A stretch of 64,000 nt of DNA from JARRPM01 sp963765545. GTDB lineage: Bacteria; Pseudomonadota; Gammaproteobacteria; Pseudomonadales; Halieaceae. A program made the position numbers and the translations under genes. The stretch covers positions 1,674,001 to 1,738,000 of the forward strand of contig CAVXWW010000004.1 of the NCBI GenBank assembly GCA_963765545.1, in the 5' to 3' direction. Below are positions 44,235-52,915 of this stretch, piece by piece. The notes under the pieces are model-generated. The model was not told the DNA's origin and did not search any database. It saw only the letters and a program-made list of their open reading frames with translations. Each line of letters begins with the position of its first letter. Position 1 is the stretch's first letter.

Positions 44235-44414
44235 CTAGGCCTCCATGGGTTCGAAATCGGCCTTGGAAATACCACAGTCCGGGCACTCCCAGTCCTCCGG
44301 CAAATCCTCAAACCGGGTACCCGCGGGGATATCATCCTCCGGCAGGCCCTCTGCCTCATCATAGATGAATCCGCAAATTACACACTCCCACTTCCGGTAA
44401 CCACTATCAGCCAT
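44235..44414 (-). CDS. Rubredoxin
   Basis: A 59-residue iron-only redox protein, read on the minus strand from the ATG at 44414. The two iron-binding loops are WECVICGFIYDEAEG and WECPDCGISKADFE, giving Cys11, Cys14, Cys44 and Cys47. FEDLPEDWECPDCG is the family signature. Rubredoxins give electrons to alkane hydroxylases and to superoxide- and peroxide-reducing systems, and no such partner lies nearby. It precedes the serine hydrolase by 4 bp on the same strand. The short length makes it easy to miss in gene calling. Confidence 0.95.
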   Translation of the reverse strand: MADSGYRKWECVICGFIYDEAEGLPEDDIPAGTRFEDLPEDWECPDCGISKADFEPMEA

Positions 44415-44524
44415 TGCCCGTTTTCCTTGTTGACGTTGGAGGAAAGATTATAGAGGAGCTTTGCAGCGGTGGTCGAACTTCACGGTAGCTGCGACTGAAC
44501 CAATCGCGATCCAGTCCTGGCAAA

Positions 44525-45277
44525 CTAGAATTCGCCATTCAACTTGAGCCTGTAACCACCCTCCACCGGACGCGCCATCAGGCTGAGTGCCTGCTGCAAG
44601 CGCTCATCCAGTCCATTCTCGCCCACTAAAAGGATGTCGATATTATAAGACTTGCCCTGCAGCTGAACCGTCCCCTCTGCGCTGACCTCACCCGCCAGGG
44701 TCACCACCTCTCCCAACAGAGCCGCCCCCTCTGCCTGCTGGAAATCCAGGGCATAGCTACCCAATGGCAGGGGGCCTGAGGGCGCATTCCAGCCCCCGCC
44801 CTGCCAGACCAGGCGACCGGCTCCCTCGACAGGCAGGCCATCGCGAACAGACAGCTGCTGCAGTTGCACGGACAGTGCCCCCGAGAGACTGACGGGCACA
44901 AACTGGCGCAGCAGGTCTGCCGGGATACTCGCCTCCAGGTCGTGGATATCAACATCGTCGCCACCCCGCAAAACGAGCCCGGTAGCAAGGGTCTGGTTAC
45001 CCCACTTCGAATCCAGGGTCAGCCGGGGCGCAAACAACAGCAGGGAGAGGGGGTTCAGCTCCCAACTCACAGCACCGAGATGGAGGTAGCCCGCAGGGGT
45101 ACTGGCCAGGCAGCGACTCGCGCTTCCGCGCCATAAAGTGCCGTTGAAGCCCTGCATCACCAGCTCGTCCCCGGGCAGCAAGAGCCCCAACAATCTCGCG
45201 GGGATGGTCAGCACCAGGCAGATCAGCAACAGCAAGGTCAGGGCGACAACCCTGAGTGTTCGGGACATGGTTATCAC
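44525..45277 (-). CDS. gspN: Type II secretion protein N
   Basis: Last gene of the gsp operon. The 250-residue protein has one N-terminal membrane helix (VVALTLLLLICLVLTIPARLL) and a periplasmic beta-rich domain, with LVMQGFNGTLWRGSASRC near its start as in GspN. Its role in the secretin machine is auxiliary and not universal. Translation starts at a GTG (45277) overlapping the gspM stop, or at ATG 45268. Rubredoxin follows after 110 bp. Confidence 0.88.
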   Translation of the reverse strand: MITMSRTLRVVALTLLLLICLVLTIPARLLGLLLPGDELVMQGFNGTLWRGSASRCLASTPAGYLHLGAVSWELNPLSLLLFAPRLTLDSKWGNQTLATGLVLRGGDDVDIHDLEASIPADLLRQFVPVSLSGALSVQLQQLSVRDGLPVEGAGRLVWQGGGWNAPSGPLPLGSYALDFQQAEGAALLGEVVTLAGEVSAEGTVQLQGKSYNIDILLVGENGLDERLQQALSLMARPVEGGYRLKLNGEF

Positions 45278-45744
45278 GCCTGGGAGATACGGATGGTGGC
45301 ATTGACCCGGCCGACATTCCCGCTGCGGGTAATAGCGATCTCGGTGACCAACAGTCCCTCGCGGTTTTCTACCTCATCGAGCCAGGCCACGACATCGTCA
45401 AACACGGCATTTTCAAGGCGTACCTGGATGTCTCCCCGGCTGTTGGGTTGCAGGCGGCTGACCTGTAATCCATGTCTGCCGGTAGACTGGTTTACCAGTG
45501 ATGTCAGGTTGCGCCGGGAAGCACTGGCGCCGCCCCCTTCACGCAGGCGGATTATTTCGGACACCATGGCATCCACCCGCTGCAGGCTCTGGGCCACTGC
45601 CTCATTCTGCACCTCCAGTTGCGCGCGCCGTTCGGCCAACGGCGCCCAGGCAACCATGTAGAGCAGGTAAAGGACCAGGGCGATACCGAGCACAAGCAGG
45701 CTAACCTGTTCCCGTTGGTCAAGTCCGGCAAACCACTCCTTCAC
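45274..45744 (-). CDS. gspM: Type II secretion protein M
   Basis: An inner-membrane platform component that binds GspL. The 156 residues have a short cytoplasmic start (MKEWFAGLDQREQ), one helix (VSLLVLGIALVLYLLYMVAW), a coiled region and a C-terminal ferredoxin-like domain (GLQVSRLQPNSRGDIQV). It overlaps gspL by 4 bp and gspN by GTGA. Confidence 0.9.
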   Translation of the reverse strand: MKEWFAGLDQREQVSLLVLGIALVLYLLYMVAWAPLAERRAQLEVQNEAVAQSLQRVDAMVSEIIRLREGGGASASRRNLTSLVNQSTGRHGLQVSRLQPNSRGDIQVRLENAVFDDVVAWLDEVENREGLLVTEIAITRSGNVGRVNATIRISQA

Positions 45745-46940
45745 GACCTGCCTCCCACGCGCAGACGGGCCCGCACCTTGTCGCCCTGGGCGCTGCTGCT
45801 CTCCATGACAGCATCCAGTCCGGCCTCATTCATATTCGCGCGCACTCGCTCAACCGTCTCGAAATCAGCGGCCAGTATATTCATGCGCATTTCACCGCCC
45901 CGGTCACTGAAGTTGTAGTTGATCGCATCGATCGACGTGCCCGAATTGGACGCAATTACCGTACCCACCTGTTCAACCAGGTGTACAAAGCCGCTGTTCT
46001 GGCCGGTCCCGCGCAGTGCAACCAGCTGGCGCTGTAACTGTTTTTCAGGCTCTGGCGCATTCCCCCTCGGGTTGGCCTTGCGATAACTGCTCTCCACCGC
46101 CCCCCGCAACGCCAGGTTTTCCCGCTCCAGCTTCAGATAGTCGGTGTAGGTGGAGATCATCTGCAGGCCAAAAGCCACGGCGAACACGGCTGCCACCGCT
46201 CGCCACTCCTGCCACCAGCGCGCCAATGGCAGGCGCACGGCGAAAGCGCCGTGCAGCAGGTTCAGTGCGGGCTGGGGCTCCTCGCCCAGCAGCAGCGCGG
46301 AATACAGGTTGCCTCGACGCCACTGCACCTTTTCCTGCAGTGCCTCCGGCAGTAATGCGACGTCCGCTGCCTGCTCGCGGCCGTAGAAAATCACTGCCCC
46401 AGGCTCCTCCCGCAGCCCCGCCAGCATGGCGGGCAACAACTCCCGTTCCACGCTAAAACCACCGCACTCGTCGTAACGGACAATGGCGCTGTCATCCTCC
46501 AGCACAATACACCACTCACCGTTGCGCCATGGCAGTAACAGCGGTTCGGGCAGCCAGACCCTGATACCTGGAAGATCCTCCAGCAGGGCCCGCCAGGCCT
46601 CCATATTTTCCACACTGCAAACAGCCACACCCAGTTCCAGCTTGTCCAATGCCACGCTGGCAAAATGCAGTTCCTCGATATCCTCGGCTACCTGCTCCTC
46701 GAGCATAAATGGCAGGGACTTTGCGATATGTTTTTTCTCTTCCCCGCTGAGGGTGAGTCGCAACAGGCGCACATCCGCTCCCGGCGCGGCGAAGCAGGGC
46801 GCGCTTCGCTGCTCTGCCATGGCGGCAAACAGGCTTTCGCGCACCTGCTCGTCATCCAGCCAACGAGGCTCCTCGCTGGCACCCGGTGCGTACCAGGCCA
46901 AACGGCCGTCTACCAGTCTAATGATGGCGCTATTGTGCAA
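45741..46940 (-). CDS. gspL: Type II secretion protein L
   Basis: Links the cytoplasmic ATPase GspE to the membrane platform. The 399 residues include an actin-like cytoplasmic domain (about 1-235), one membrane helix near 240-260 (WRAVAAVFAVAFGLQMI) and a periplasmic ferredoxin-like domain that pairs with GspM. It begins at a TTG (46940), inside the end of gspK, with a 31-bp overlap. No stronger start is evident. Confidence 0.9.
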   Translation of the reverse strand: MHNSAIIRLVDGRLAWYAPGASEEPRWLDDEQVRESLFAAMAEQRSAPCFAAPGADVRLLRLTLSGEEKKHIAKSLPFMLEEQVAEDIEELHFASVALDKLELGVAVCSVENMEAWRALLEDLPGIRVWLPEPLLLPWRNGEWCIVLEDDSAIVRYDECGGFSVERELLPAMLAGLREEPGAVIFYGREQAADVALLPEALQEKVQWRRGNLYSALLLGEEPQPALNLLHGAFAVRLPLARWWQEWRAVAAVFAVAFGLQMISTYTDYLKLERENLALRGAVESSYRKANPRGNAPEPEKQLQRQLVALRGTGQNSGFVHLVEQVGTVIASNSGTSIDAINYNFSDRGGEMRMNILAADFETVERVRANMNEAGLDAVMESSSAQGDKVRARLRVGGRS

Positions 46941-48004
46941 GTGTCTTCTTCTCCCCGTAAGGCCTGGCTATTATCAAGGCTACCACTGGCCCGCGCGACG
47001 GCAGTCACCTGTCGCCCACTGCGCTGGAGCACACTGTACAAGCGCATCCGCCGGTCGGCAACTTCCACCTCGGCTGATAGCAGAAAGTACGCTGTGGACT
47101 CCCCCAATAGCGATTTGGCTTTATTCATCTGTTCCTGTTTGCCGGCAAATACCGGGCTGGACAAAAAGTCTTCCAGATCCGCAAAACCGGCGGCCTGGCG
47201 CTGCTCCACCAATGCCTGCCCGTCGGCGGCACTGAGTGGGCTCAGGTCGTCATCGGCATTGATCGAACGCAACACCGTGGCCGATGCAGTATGAATGTTC
47301 AAGGGGGCCGGCTGCTCGGGCCAGACGCTTACCAGCGGCTCCAGGTTGCGGTAGATATCGGGGGTAATGTTGGCGACGGCGCGCAACTCACTGACGCTTG
47401 CCATAGGTCGGTTCGCGGCGCGGTAGCCAGGGGACAAACCAAAATAGTAATCGTCCTCGGCACCTTCAAGGGTGGGTTCCAGATCCCTGTCTAACCAATC
47501 AGCGACCGCGCGGGTAACTGCTATCGCTTCCTGTTCGCCGAGCTGGGGCTCCTCGAATGTCTGTAGCAGGCGGATAAACTGGGCCTGTGCGGGTGTGAAG
47601 CGGGGCGCTCCCGTTAACGACTCTCCCTCGGCCGCCGCGGCAGGCTGCGCCAGGGCGTTGAGATTAAACCGCCCCTGCAGATCGCGCAGACACCCTGTCA
47701 TCCAGCCGCCCTCGTCCAGCGAATAAGGCGCCGGGGTCTGGGCCCAGATTTCGACCAGATCATCACGCGGCTGCTCCTGACCCTGGTCGGCGTCATAATC
47801 AGCCAGTAACGCCAGCACTGCCAGATCTTCCGCGCCGCGCAGGTAGGCGCTGGCTTGCTCTGCCAGCAGGATATTGGCGACACGCTGGTAGAGCCGACTG
47901 AACTCCAGTTCCATTGCCACCACCAGCGCGGCACACAGGGCGAACACCAGCAACGCCGCGATCAGGGCGGCACCGCGCTGATCGCTAGAGCGGCGGTAAC
48001 GCAT
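46910..48004 (-). CDS. gspK: Type II secretion minor pseudopilin K
   Basis: Caps the pseudopilus. The 364 residues start MRYRRSSDQRG-AALIAALLVFAL, a prepilin-type leader and helix whose +5 Glu is absent, as is usual for GspK, so it sits at the tip. A large globular domain (about 60-330) includes GCLRDLQGRFNLNAL, typical of GspK. The gene overlaps both gspJ (20 bp) and gspL. Confidence 0.93.
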   Translation of the reverse strand: MRYRRSSDQRGAALIAALLVFALCAALVVAMELEFSRLYQRVANILLAEQASAYLRGAEDLAVLALLADYDADQGQEQPRDDLVEIWAQTPAPYSLDEGGWMTGCLRDLQGRFNLNALAQPAAAAEGESLTGAPRFTPAQAQFIRLLQTFEEPQLGEQEAIAVTRAVADWLDRDLEPTLEGAEDDYYFGLSPGYRAANRPMASVSELRAVANITPDIYRNLEPLVSVWPEQPAPLNIHTASATVLRSINADDDLSPLSAADGQALVEQRQAAGFADLEDFLSSPVFAGKQEQMNKAKSLLGESTAYFLLSAEVEVADRRMRLYSVLQRSGRQVTAVARASGSLDNSQALRGEEDTCTIAPSLDW

Positions 48005-48641
48005 ATATCCGCCTCATCTCGCCCATGTCCTCCAGTTGCAGCCTGAACTCAAGGGCCACAGGCGGCGGCAGTTCGGTTTGCGGGGCGCCGGTATCCGCTA
48101 TCCAGCTGCCCTCCCAATCGCGCGTGTCCAGAGCAATGCCACGCCCATCGGGCTGGGCCTGGGCCAGCTGGCCGAGAAACACCAGCTCCAGCACCTCTAC
48201 GTCCTCCAGCAAACGCACCTGCTGGGGAACGCTGTCCGGTGCCCGGTCCAGCACAAAGTAGGCATCGCGCCACAGGTCGCCATCCTCCAGGCGATAGTTA
48301 ACACGCTGCAGATTGCTGCGCTGGTTGTCGTTGGGGTTGTGCCAGCCGGTGCGGGTAAAACTCAGGGGAAAGCGGGCCGCTGCCCCGCCCACCATCGCAG
48401 GCTCGACCTCGCCGAACTCGTCGCGCACCGGCCTGGCCGCAAACTGGCGCAGGTCCCTGGAAATTATCATCCAGGCCCGGTCCAGCTCGTAAGTGCGCTG
48501 GGCGGTGGCTCGCATACTTTCCACGGCCAGCAGTGCGCTGGACAGGCTGCTGTAAGCAATAGCGGATATGAAAGCCGTTATCGACAGCGCGATAAGCACT
48601 TCTATCAGGGTAAAGCCACCCGCGCGCCTAACCACTCGCAT
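47985..48641 (-). CDS. gspJ: Type II secretion minor pseudopilin J
   Basis: Part of the pseudopilus tip complex with GspI and GspK. The protein is 218 residues from the ATG at 48641, with the prepilin cleavage motif RRAGG-FTLIEVLIAL near the start. The open frame extends much further upstream (to 48986), but that part is inside gspI in another frame. It overlaps gspI by 14 bp. AWMIISRDLRQFAARPVRDE fits the family. Confidence 0.93.
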   Translation of the reverse strand: MRVVRRAGGFTLIEVLIALSITAFISAIAYSSLSSALLAVESMRATAQRTYELDRAWMIISRDLRQFAARPVRDEFGEVEPAMVGGAAARFPLSFTRTGWHNPNDNQRSNLQRVNYRLEDGDLWRDAYFVLDRAPDSVPQQVRLLEDVEVLELVFLGQLAQAQPDGRGIALDTRDWEGSWIADTGAPQTELPPPVALEFRLQLEDMGEMRRIYALPPL

Positions 48642-49143
48642 TGTCCTGCCCTGTATCCTGTCCCGGATCCGCCCCAGGATCTGTTCCGGGATCAGCTCCA
48701 GGGTCTGCTCGCAGGTCCGACGAGAGAAACGCGATAAGAGTGTAAAGAGGCTGCTCGCGCTGCTCTTCATCGGCAGCGACAGAGATTTCCACGCGGTAAA
48801 AATTGCTCGCGTCGGTGGGCCGACTATCGATCCACCAGAAGAACTCCCGCTCAGCCATGGTCGAGGCTCCACTATCCTCGCCCTGCAGCAAGTTCTGGCT
48901 TGCCCGGGACAGAATGCGCAACTCTTCCAGCTTGTTGGCGGCGACCATCTGGGCCAGGGATTTATCCCGCAAATACCCGGTAGCATCCACGTGCTGGGAC
49001 AATGCGACCATCAGGGCAGGCAGGGCTATCGCCACAACCGCGAGCGCCACCATCACCTCTATCAGGGTGAAACCCCGCCCCCGGCCAGCCCGCTGCCTGT
49101 CACACGGCAGCGCGCGCGACTGTGCGGGGCGCAAATTATTCAA
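48628..49143 (-). CDS. gspI: Type II secretion minor pseudopilin I
   Basis: Nucleates the pseudopilus tip complex. From the TTG at 49143, which has GAGGAG 7 bases upstream inside gspH, the protein is 171 residues. The leader ends RAGRGRG-FTLIEVMVALAVVAIAL, cleaved by the prepilin peptidase. LAQMVAANKLEELRI and EREFFWWI are typical of GspI. The C-terminus is odd: five four-residue repeats of ADPG type, encoded by 12-bp tandem repeats, end in QDNASG and overlap the gspJ start. Confidence 0.9.
   Translation of the reverse strand: MNNLRPAQSRALPCDRQRAGRGRGFTLIEVMVALAVVAIALPALMVALSQHVDATGYLRDKSLAQMVAANKLEELRILSRASQNLLQGEDSGASTMAEREFFWWIDSRPTDASNFYRVEISVAADEEQREQPLYTLIAFLSSDLRADPGADPGTDPGADPGQDTGQDNASG
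48649..48708 (-). repeat. Five 12-bp tandem repeats at the end of gspI
   Basis: On the minus strand the units begin at 48708, 48696, 48684, 48672 and 48660 and resemble GCAGATCCTGGA. They encode ADPG-type tetrapeptides at the end of GspI and finish a few bases before the gspJ start codon. Copy-number changes would stay in frame. Confidence 0.85.
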
Positions 49144-49696
49144 GCTCCAGCTCCTCGCCGCGAGGCAGCACACTGAAGCGACCGAGCAGATCCCACTCGA
49201 TCCGCCACAGCAAATCACCATCAGACTCGCGCCGGACTTCGACAGCGCCAGCGGTAACCTCGCCGCTGGCATAAAATACTACCTGGGGCGCGGCGTCCTC
49301 TTCACCCTCGGCCAGGCTCAGCTCCTCGACGGGTGCGTCCTCCAGTTCCAGCTGCAATTCAAACCCGGGAGGCAGCACCTGGGGTTCGAACACATCCTTG
49401 CCAGTTTCCGGCGGGCGCCAGCCCGCGGGAAGTCGCTCACGCCACTCATAGCTGTAGACAGTCTCTCTGCTCACGACATCGCGTTGCAGCAGCAGGCCGA
49501 AATCGCGGCCAGTCATCTGCGCCTCGTCAAGGGCATAGGCGGCCACCTCGCCCAGGTTGCGCACCCGGGCCTCCAATTCAATGTCCTGCCCGCCGGAGCC
49601 GATATTAAGACTGACCAGTGAGGTGACCAGCACGATAACGAGCAGGGCGACCAGCAGCTCCAGCAGGCTGAACCCACCCTGGCGCGCCCCAGTCAT
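49136..49696 (-). CDS. gspH: Type II secretion minor pseudopilin H
   Basis: Connects the tip complex to the main pseudopilin. The 186 residues start MTGARQGG-FSLLELLVALLVIVL, a short prepilin leader with Glu5. GQDIELEARVRNLGEVAAYALDEAQ and GRDFGLLLQ follow, as in GspH. It is 6 bp from gspG and overlaps the gspI start. Confidence 0.92.
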   Translation of the reverse strand: MTGARQGGFSLLELLVALLVIVLVTSLVSLNIGSGGQDIELEARVRNLGEVAAYALDEAQMTGRDFGLLLQRDVVSRETVYSYEWRERLPAGWRPPETGKDVFEPQVLPPGFELQLELEDAPVEELSLAEGEEDAAPQVVFYASGEVTAGAVEVRRESDGDLLWRIEWDLLGRFSVLPRGEELELE

Positions 49697-49702
49697 AAAG
49701 GT

Positions 49703-50152
49703 CTACTCTTCCTCGCGCCAGTTGCCGATATCCGCATTCTGGCCATCGCCACCGGACAAACCATCCGCACCGAGCGAGTAGATGTCTATCTCCCCGTTCT
49801 CACCCGGGCTCAGGTACAGGTATGGCCTGCCCCATGGATCAATCGGTAGCTGTCCAAGGTAGCCACCCTCCTTGAAATTGCGCGGCTCCGGATCCAGGCT
49901 GCTGGCCTCGACCAGTGCCTCCAGCCCCTGCTCTGTACTGGGATAGACATAGTTGTCCAGCCGGTAAATCTTCAGTGCCGTCTCTATCGCCTTGAAATCG
50001 GCGTAGACCTTCTGCACTCGCGCCTCATCCGCGCGATTCAGCACTGTGGGAGCGACAACGCTTATCAGCAATCCCATAATCACCAGCACCACCAGAATTT
50101 CCACCAGGGAAAACCCTCGCTGGGTACCTGCGGCTTGTACTTTGTGTTTCAT
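49703..50152 (-). CDS. gspG: Type II secretion major pseudopilin G
   Basis: Main subunit of the periplasmic pseudopilus that pushes substrates through the secretin. The 149 residues have a prepilin leader ending TQRG-FSLVEILVVLVIMGLLI, the conserved DFKAIETALKIYRLDNYVYPSTEQGLEALV (in outline), DPWGRPYLYLSPG, and the calcium-loop region SLGADGLSGGDGQNADIGNW. It is 4 bp from gspF. Confidence 0.96.
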   Translation of the reverse strand: MKHKVQAAGTQRGFSLVEILVVLVIMGLLISVVAPTVLNRADEARVQKVYADFKAIETALKIYRLDNYVYPSTEQGLEALVEASSLDPEPRNFKEGGYLGQLPIDPWGRPYLYLSPGENGEIDIYSLGADGLSGGDGQNADIGNWREEE

Positions 50153-50156
50153 AATG

Positions 50157-51377
50157 TCATTTCACCATTGTGTTGAGATCAAAAATTGGCAACAGCACGG
50201 CCAGCACTATCGTCAGTACCATCCCGCCCATGAATACCACCATCAGCGGTTCAAACAAGCTCATCATAGTACCAAGGGTCATTTCCAGTTCGCGCTCCTG
50301 GTTCGTCGCCGAGCGCTCCAGCATGGTTTCCAGTTCACCGCTGGCCTCGCCACTGGCTACCATATGGACCATCATTGGCGGGAAATGTCCACTCTGCTGT
50401 AGCGCGCGGTTGAGACTGCTGCCCTCTTCCACCCGCTCGGCCACCAGCCTGGTGTCCTCCTGCAACACGAGGTTGGTCAACACCTGGCCTGCTATACGCA
50501 ACGCTTCCAGCAGTGGTACCCCGCTGGCCATGAGAATGCTCAGGGTCGAGGCGAAGCGCGCGGTGTCCAGCGCGATTACCAGCCGCGATATACCGGGTAC
50601 CCGCAACAAGAAGCGGTGCCAGCGCTTGCGTCGCTGGGGATTGCGCAGCAGCTGCCTGGCAATAAACACCAGTGAGGCCAGGCCCACCAACAGCCACACG
50701 CCGTAGTCGCGGAAAAAATCACTGCTGGCAATCAGGCCCCGGGTCAGCAGCGGCAACTCGCGCCGGCTGTGGGCAAAGATGCCCACCAGTTCCGGCACCA
50801 CAAAGACCATCAACGCCACCACCACGGCTATGGCGACTCCGACCAGGATAAACGGGTAGATCATTGCCATCTTCAGCTTCTGGCCGGTGTACTGGCGCTG
50901 CTCGGTGTAGTCCGCCAGCTGCTCCAGCACCGGCCCGAGAAAACCGGCGTGTTCGCCGGCCTTCACCATGGCCCGGTACATCTCGCTGAACACCTGCGGA
51001 AACTCGCCCATGGCATAGGCCAGGGTATGCCCCTCGGCAACCCGGGACCGCACCTGCAACAGGGTGCCCTTGATACGCGCATTGCGACTCTGTTCGGCCG
51101 CGGCCTGCAAGGCCTCATCCAGAGGCAGGTTGGACTGGACCAGGGTCGACAGCTGGCGGGTCAGCATTGCCAGGTCACCCGCGCTGATACCACGCCGCAG
51201 CAAGGGAAGACGCCAGCCCGAACTGGTGGGCTCGGGCCGGTTGGCTACGGCGACCTCCACCGGGCGCAGGCTCTGCACCCGCAGCTGGGAGCGTATCTGG
51301 CGTTCGGAATCGCCCTCCAGCACGCCTCGGACCAGCTTTCCCTTGGGGTTAAGTGCGCGGTAGCGATAGGCAGTCAT
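50157..51377 (-). CDS. gspF: Type II secretion inner-membrane platform protein F
   Basis: A 406-residue polytopic protein at the centre of the secretion platform. It has two repeated cytoplasmic GspF domains (about 70-195 and 270-395) and three membrane helices (about 172-195, 224-245 and 376-400). MTAYRYRALNPKGKLVRGVLEG opens the protein and GEASGELETMLERSA lies near the end, both signatures. It is 17 bp after gspE. Confidence 0.95.
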   Translation of the reverse strand: MTAYRYRALNPKGKLVRGVLEGDSERQIRSQLRVQSLRPVEVAVANRPEPTSSGWRLPLLRRGISAGDLAMLTRQLSTLVQSNLPLDEALQAAAEQSRNARIKGTLLQVRSRVAEGHTLAYAMGEFPQVFSEMYRAMVKAGEHAGFLGPVLEQLADYTEQRQYTGQKLKMAMIYPFILVGVAIAVVVALMVFVVPELVGIFAHSRRELPLLTRGLIASSDFFRDYGVWLLVGLASLVFIARQLLRNPQRRKRWHRFLLRVPGISRLVIALDTARFASTLSILMASGVPLLEALRIAGQVLTNLVLQEDTRLVAERVEEGSSLNRALQQSGHFPPMMVHMVASGEASGELETMLERSATNQERELEMTLGTMMSLFEPLMVVFMGGMVLTIVLAVLLPIFDLNTMVK

Positions 51378-51394
51378 GTTTCAATCACGGGCTG

Positions 51395-52915
51395 TCAGGC
51401 GACCGCTGTCACCCTCAGCACTTCCTCGATGCTTGTCTCACCCGCCAGCACCCGCCGCCGGCCGTCTTCCTCTATACCCGGGCAGCGCTGACGGGCCTCC
51501 ACCAGCATGGCCTGCTCACTGCAACCGTCATAGATCATGGTTCGCAGGGCCTCGTCCACCTCGATCATTTCGTAGATACCGGTACGGCCCCGATAGCCGC
51601 CGTAGTTGCACTGCGCGCAGCCCTTCGCCTTGTAGATACCAACATCGGCTGCGTCCGGCGCAATCCCGAGCATTTCCCGCTCCGCCTGGTTGGCGTTGAC
51701 CGGCTCCCTGCATTGTGTGCACAGCAAACGCACCAGGCGCTGGGCCATGACGGCCAGCAGGCTGGATGACAACAGGAACGGCTCAATGCCCATGTCCTTG
51801 AGCCGGGTAAACGCACCGATAGCCGTATTCGTGTGCAGGGTGGACAGCACAAGGTGGCCTGTCAGCGATGCCTGGACCGCTATCTCAGCGGTCTCCAGAT
51901 CCCGTATCTCACCGACCATCACCACATCCGGGTCCTGGCGCAAAATGGCCCGCAGACCGCGCGCGAATGTCATATCGACCTTCGGGTTGACCTGGGTCTG
52001 GCCCACCCCGGGCAGCATGTATTCGATGGGGTCTTCGATAGTAAGAATGTTCCGGCTCGCATGGTTGATCTCGGATAAACCTGCGTAAAGTGTGGTGGTC
52101 TTACCCGAACCGGTGGGGCCCGTCACCAGGATGATGCCGTGCGGGCTGTGCAGGTGTTTCTCATAGGCCGTCAACACCTGTTCGTTCATCGCCAGCTGCG
52201 ACAACTTGAGTTGGCCAGCCGCCGTATCCAACAGACGCAGCACCACGCGCTCACCATGGGCCGACGGTATGGTGGACATACGGATGTCCACTGCGTGGCC
52301 TGCGATCCTGACGGAAATCCTGCCATCCTGCGGCACCCGCTTCTCAGCGATATCCAGCCTGGCCATGACCTTGAGACGCGATACCAGCAGCGGTGCCAGC
52401 ATCTTCTTGGGGGATAGCACTTCCGTCATCACCCCGTCTATGCGATAGCGCACACTGAGGCGGTCTTCAAATGTCTCTATGTGGACATCGGAGGCCTGAT
52501 CGCGCACGGCCTGGGAGAGAATCGCGTTGATCAGCCGGATGATGGGCGCGTCATCCTCCGCATCCATCAGGTCCCCGGCCTCGGGAATATCATCCGCGAG
52601 CCTGCTCAGGTCCACGTCTGAGCCGATATCCTCGGCCATCTGCACCGCCGCGTTATTGTCGCGCTGGTAGGCGAGGGTAAGACGCCGCTGAAAATCAGTT
52701 TCCGACACATTCTGCAGTTCAAACGGCGACCCCAGATAGCGCCGCAATTCCGTCAGGACCTCAATACCGGGTGGGCCCTGATGCACCACGACAGGGCGCT
52801 CACCACTGAAATCGAGCAGCACGCCATTTTGCTTGGCATAGGTGAACGGCAGGACGCGTTGATCCTTCGCAGTACTGGCGGAGGCATCCGCTAACTGAGT
52901 GACGGGCTCTACCAT
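51395..52915 (-). CDS. gspE: Type II secretion ATPase E
   Basis: The hexameric cytoplasmic ATPase that drives pseudopilus assembly. The 506 residues include the N-terminal GspL-binding domain, Walker A GPTGSGKTTT at about 266-275, the Asp box LTIEDPIEY, Walker B ILRQDPDVVMVGEIRDLETA, and a His box LVLSTLHTN. A C-terminal four-cysteine zinc module follows (LCTQCREP and GCAQCNYGGYRGR). It starts at an ATG overlapping the gspD stop by one base. Confidence 0.97.
   Translation of the reverse strand: MVEPVTQLADASASTAKDQRVLPFTYAKQNGVLLDFSGERPVVVHQGPPGIEVLTELRRYLGSPFELQNVSETDFQRRLTLAYQRDNNAAVQMAEDIGSDVDLSRLADDIPEAGDLMDAEDDAPIIRLINAILSQAVRDQASDVHIETFEDRLSVRYRIDGVMTEVLSPKKMLAPLLVSRLKVMARLDIAEKRVPQDGRISVRIAGHAVDIRMSTIPSAHGERVVLRLLDTAAGQLKLSQLAMNEQVLTAYEKHLHSPHGIILVTGPTGSGKTTTLYAGLSEINHASRNILTIEDPIEYMLPGVGQTQVNPKVDMTFARGLRAILRQDPDVVMVGEIRDLETAEIAVQASLTGHLVLSTLHTNTAIGAFTRLKDMGIEPFLLSSSLLAVMAQRLVRLLCTQCREPVNANQAEREMLGIAPDAADVGIYKAKGCAQCNYGGYRGRTGIYEMIEVDEALRTMIYDGCSEQAMLVEARQRCPGIEEDGRRRVLAGETSIEEVLRVTAVA

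Noticed and set aside
42857..44362. Longer start for the serine hydrolase (44362)
   Set aside because: The extra 44 codons overlap rubredoxin in another frame, and the signal peptide lies just after 44230.
48642..48986. N-terminal extension of GspJ by 115 codons
   Set aside because: That part is the out-of-frame image of gspI; the prepilin leader begins at 48641.
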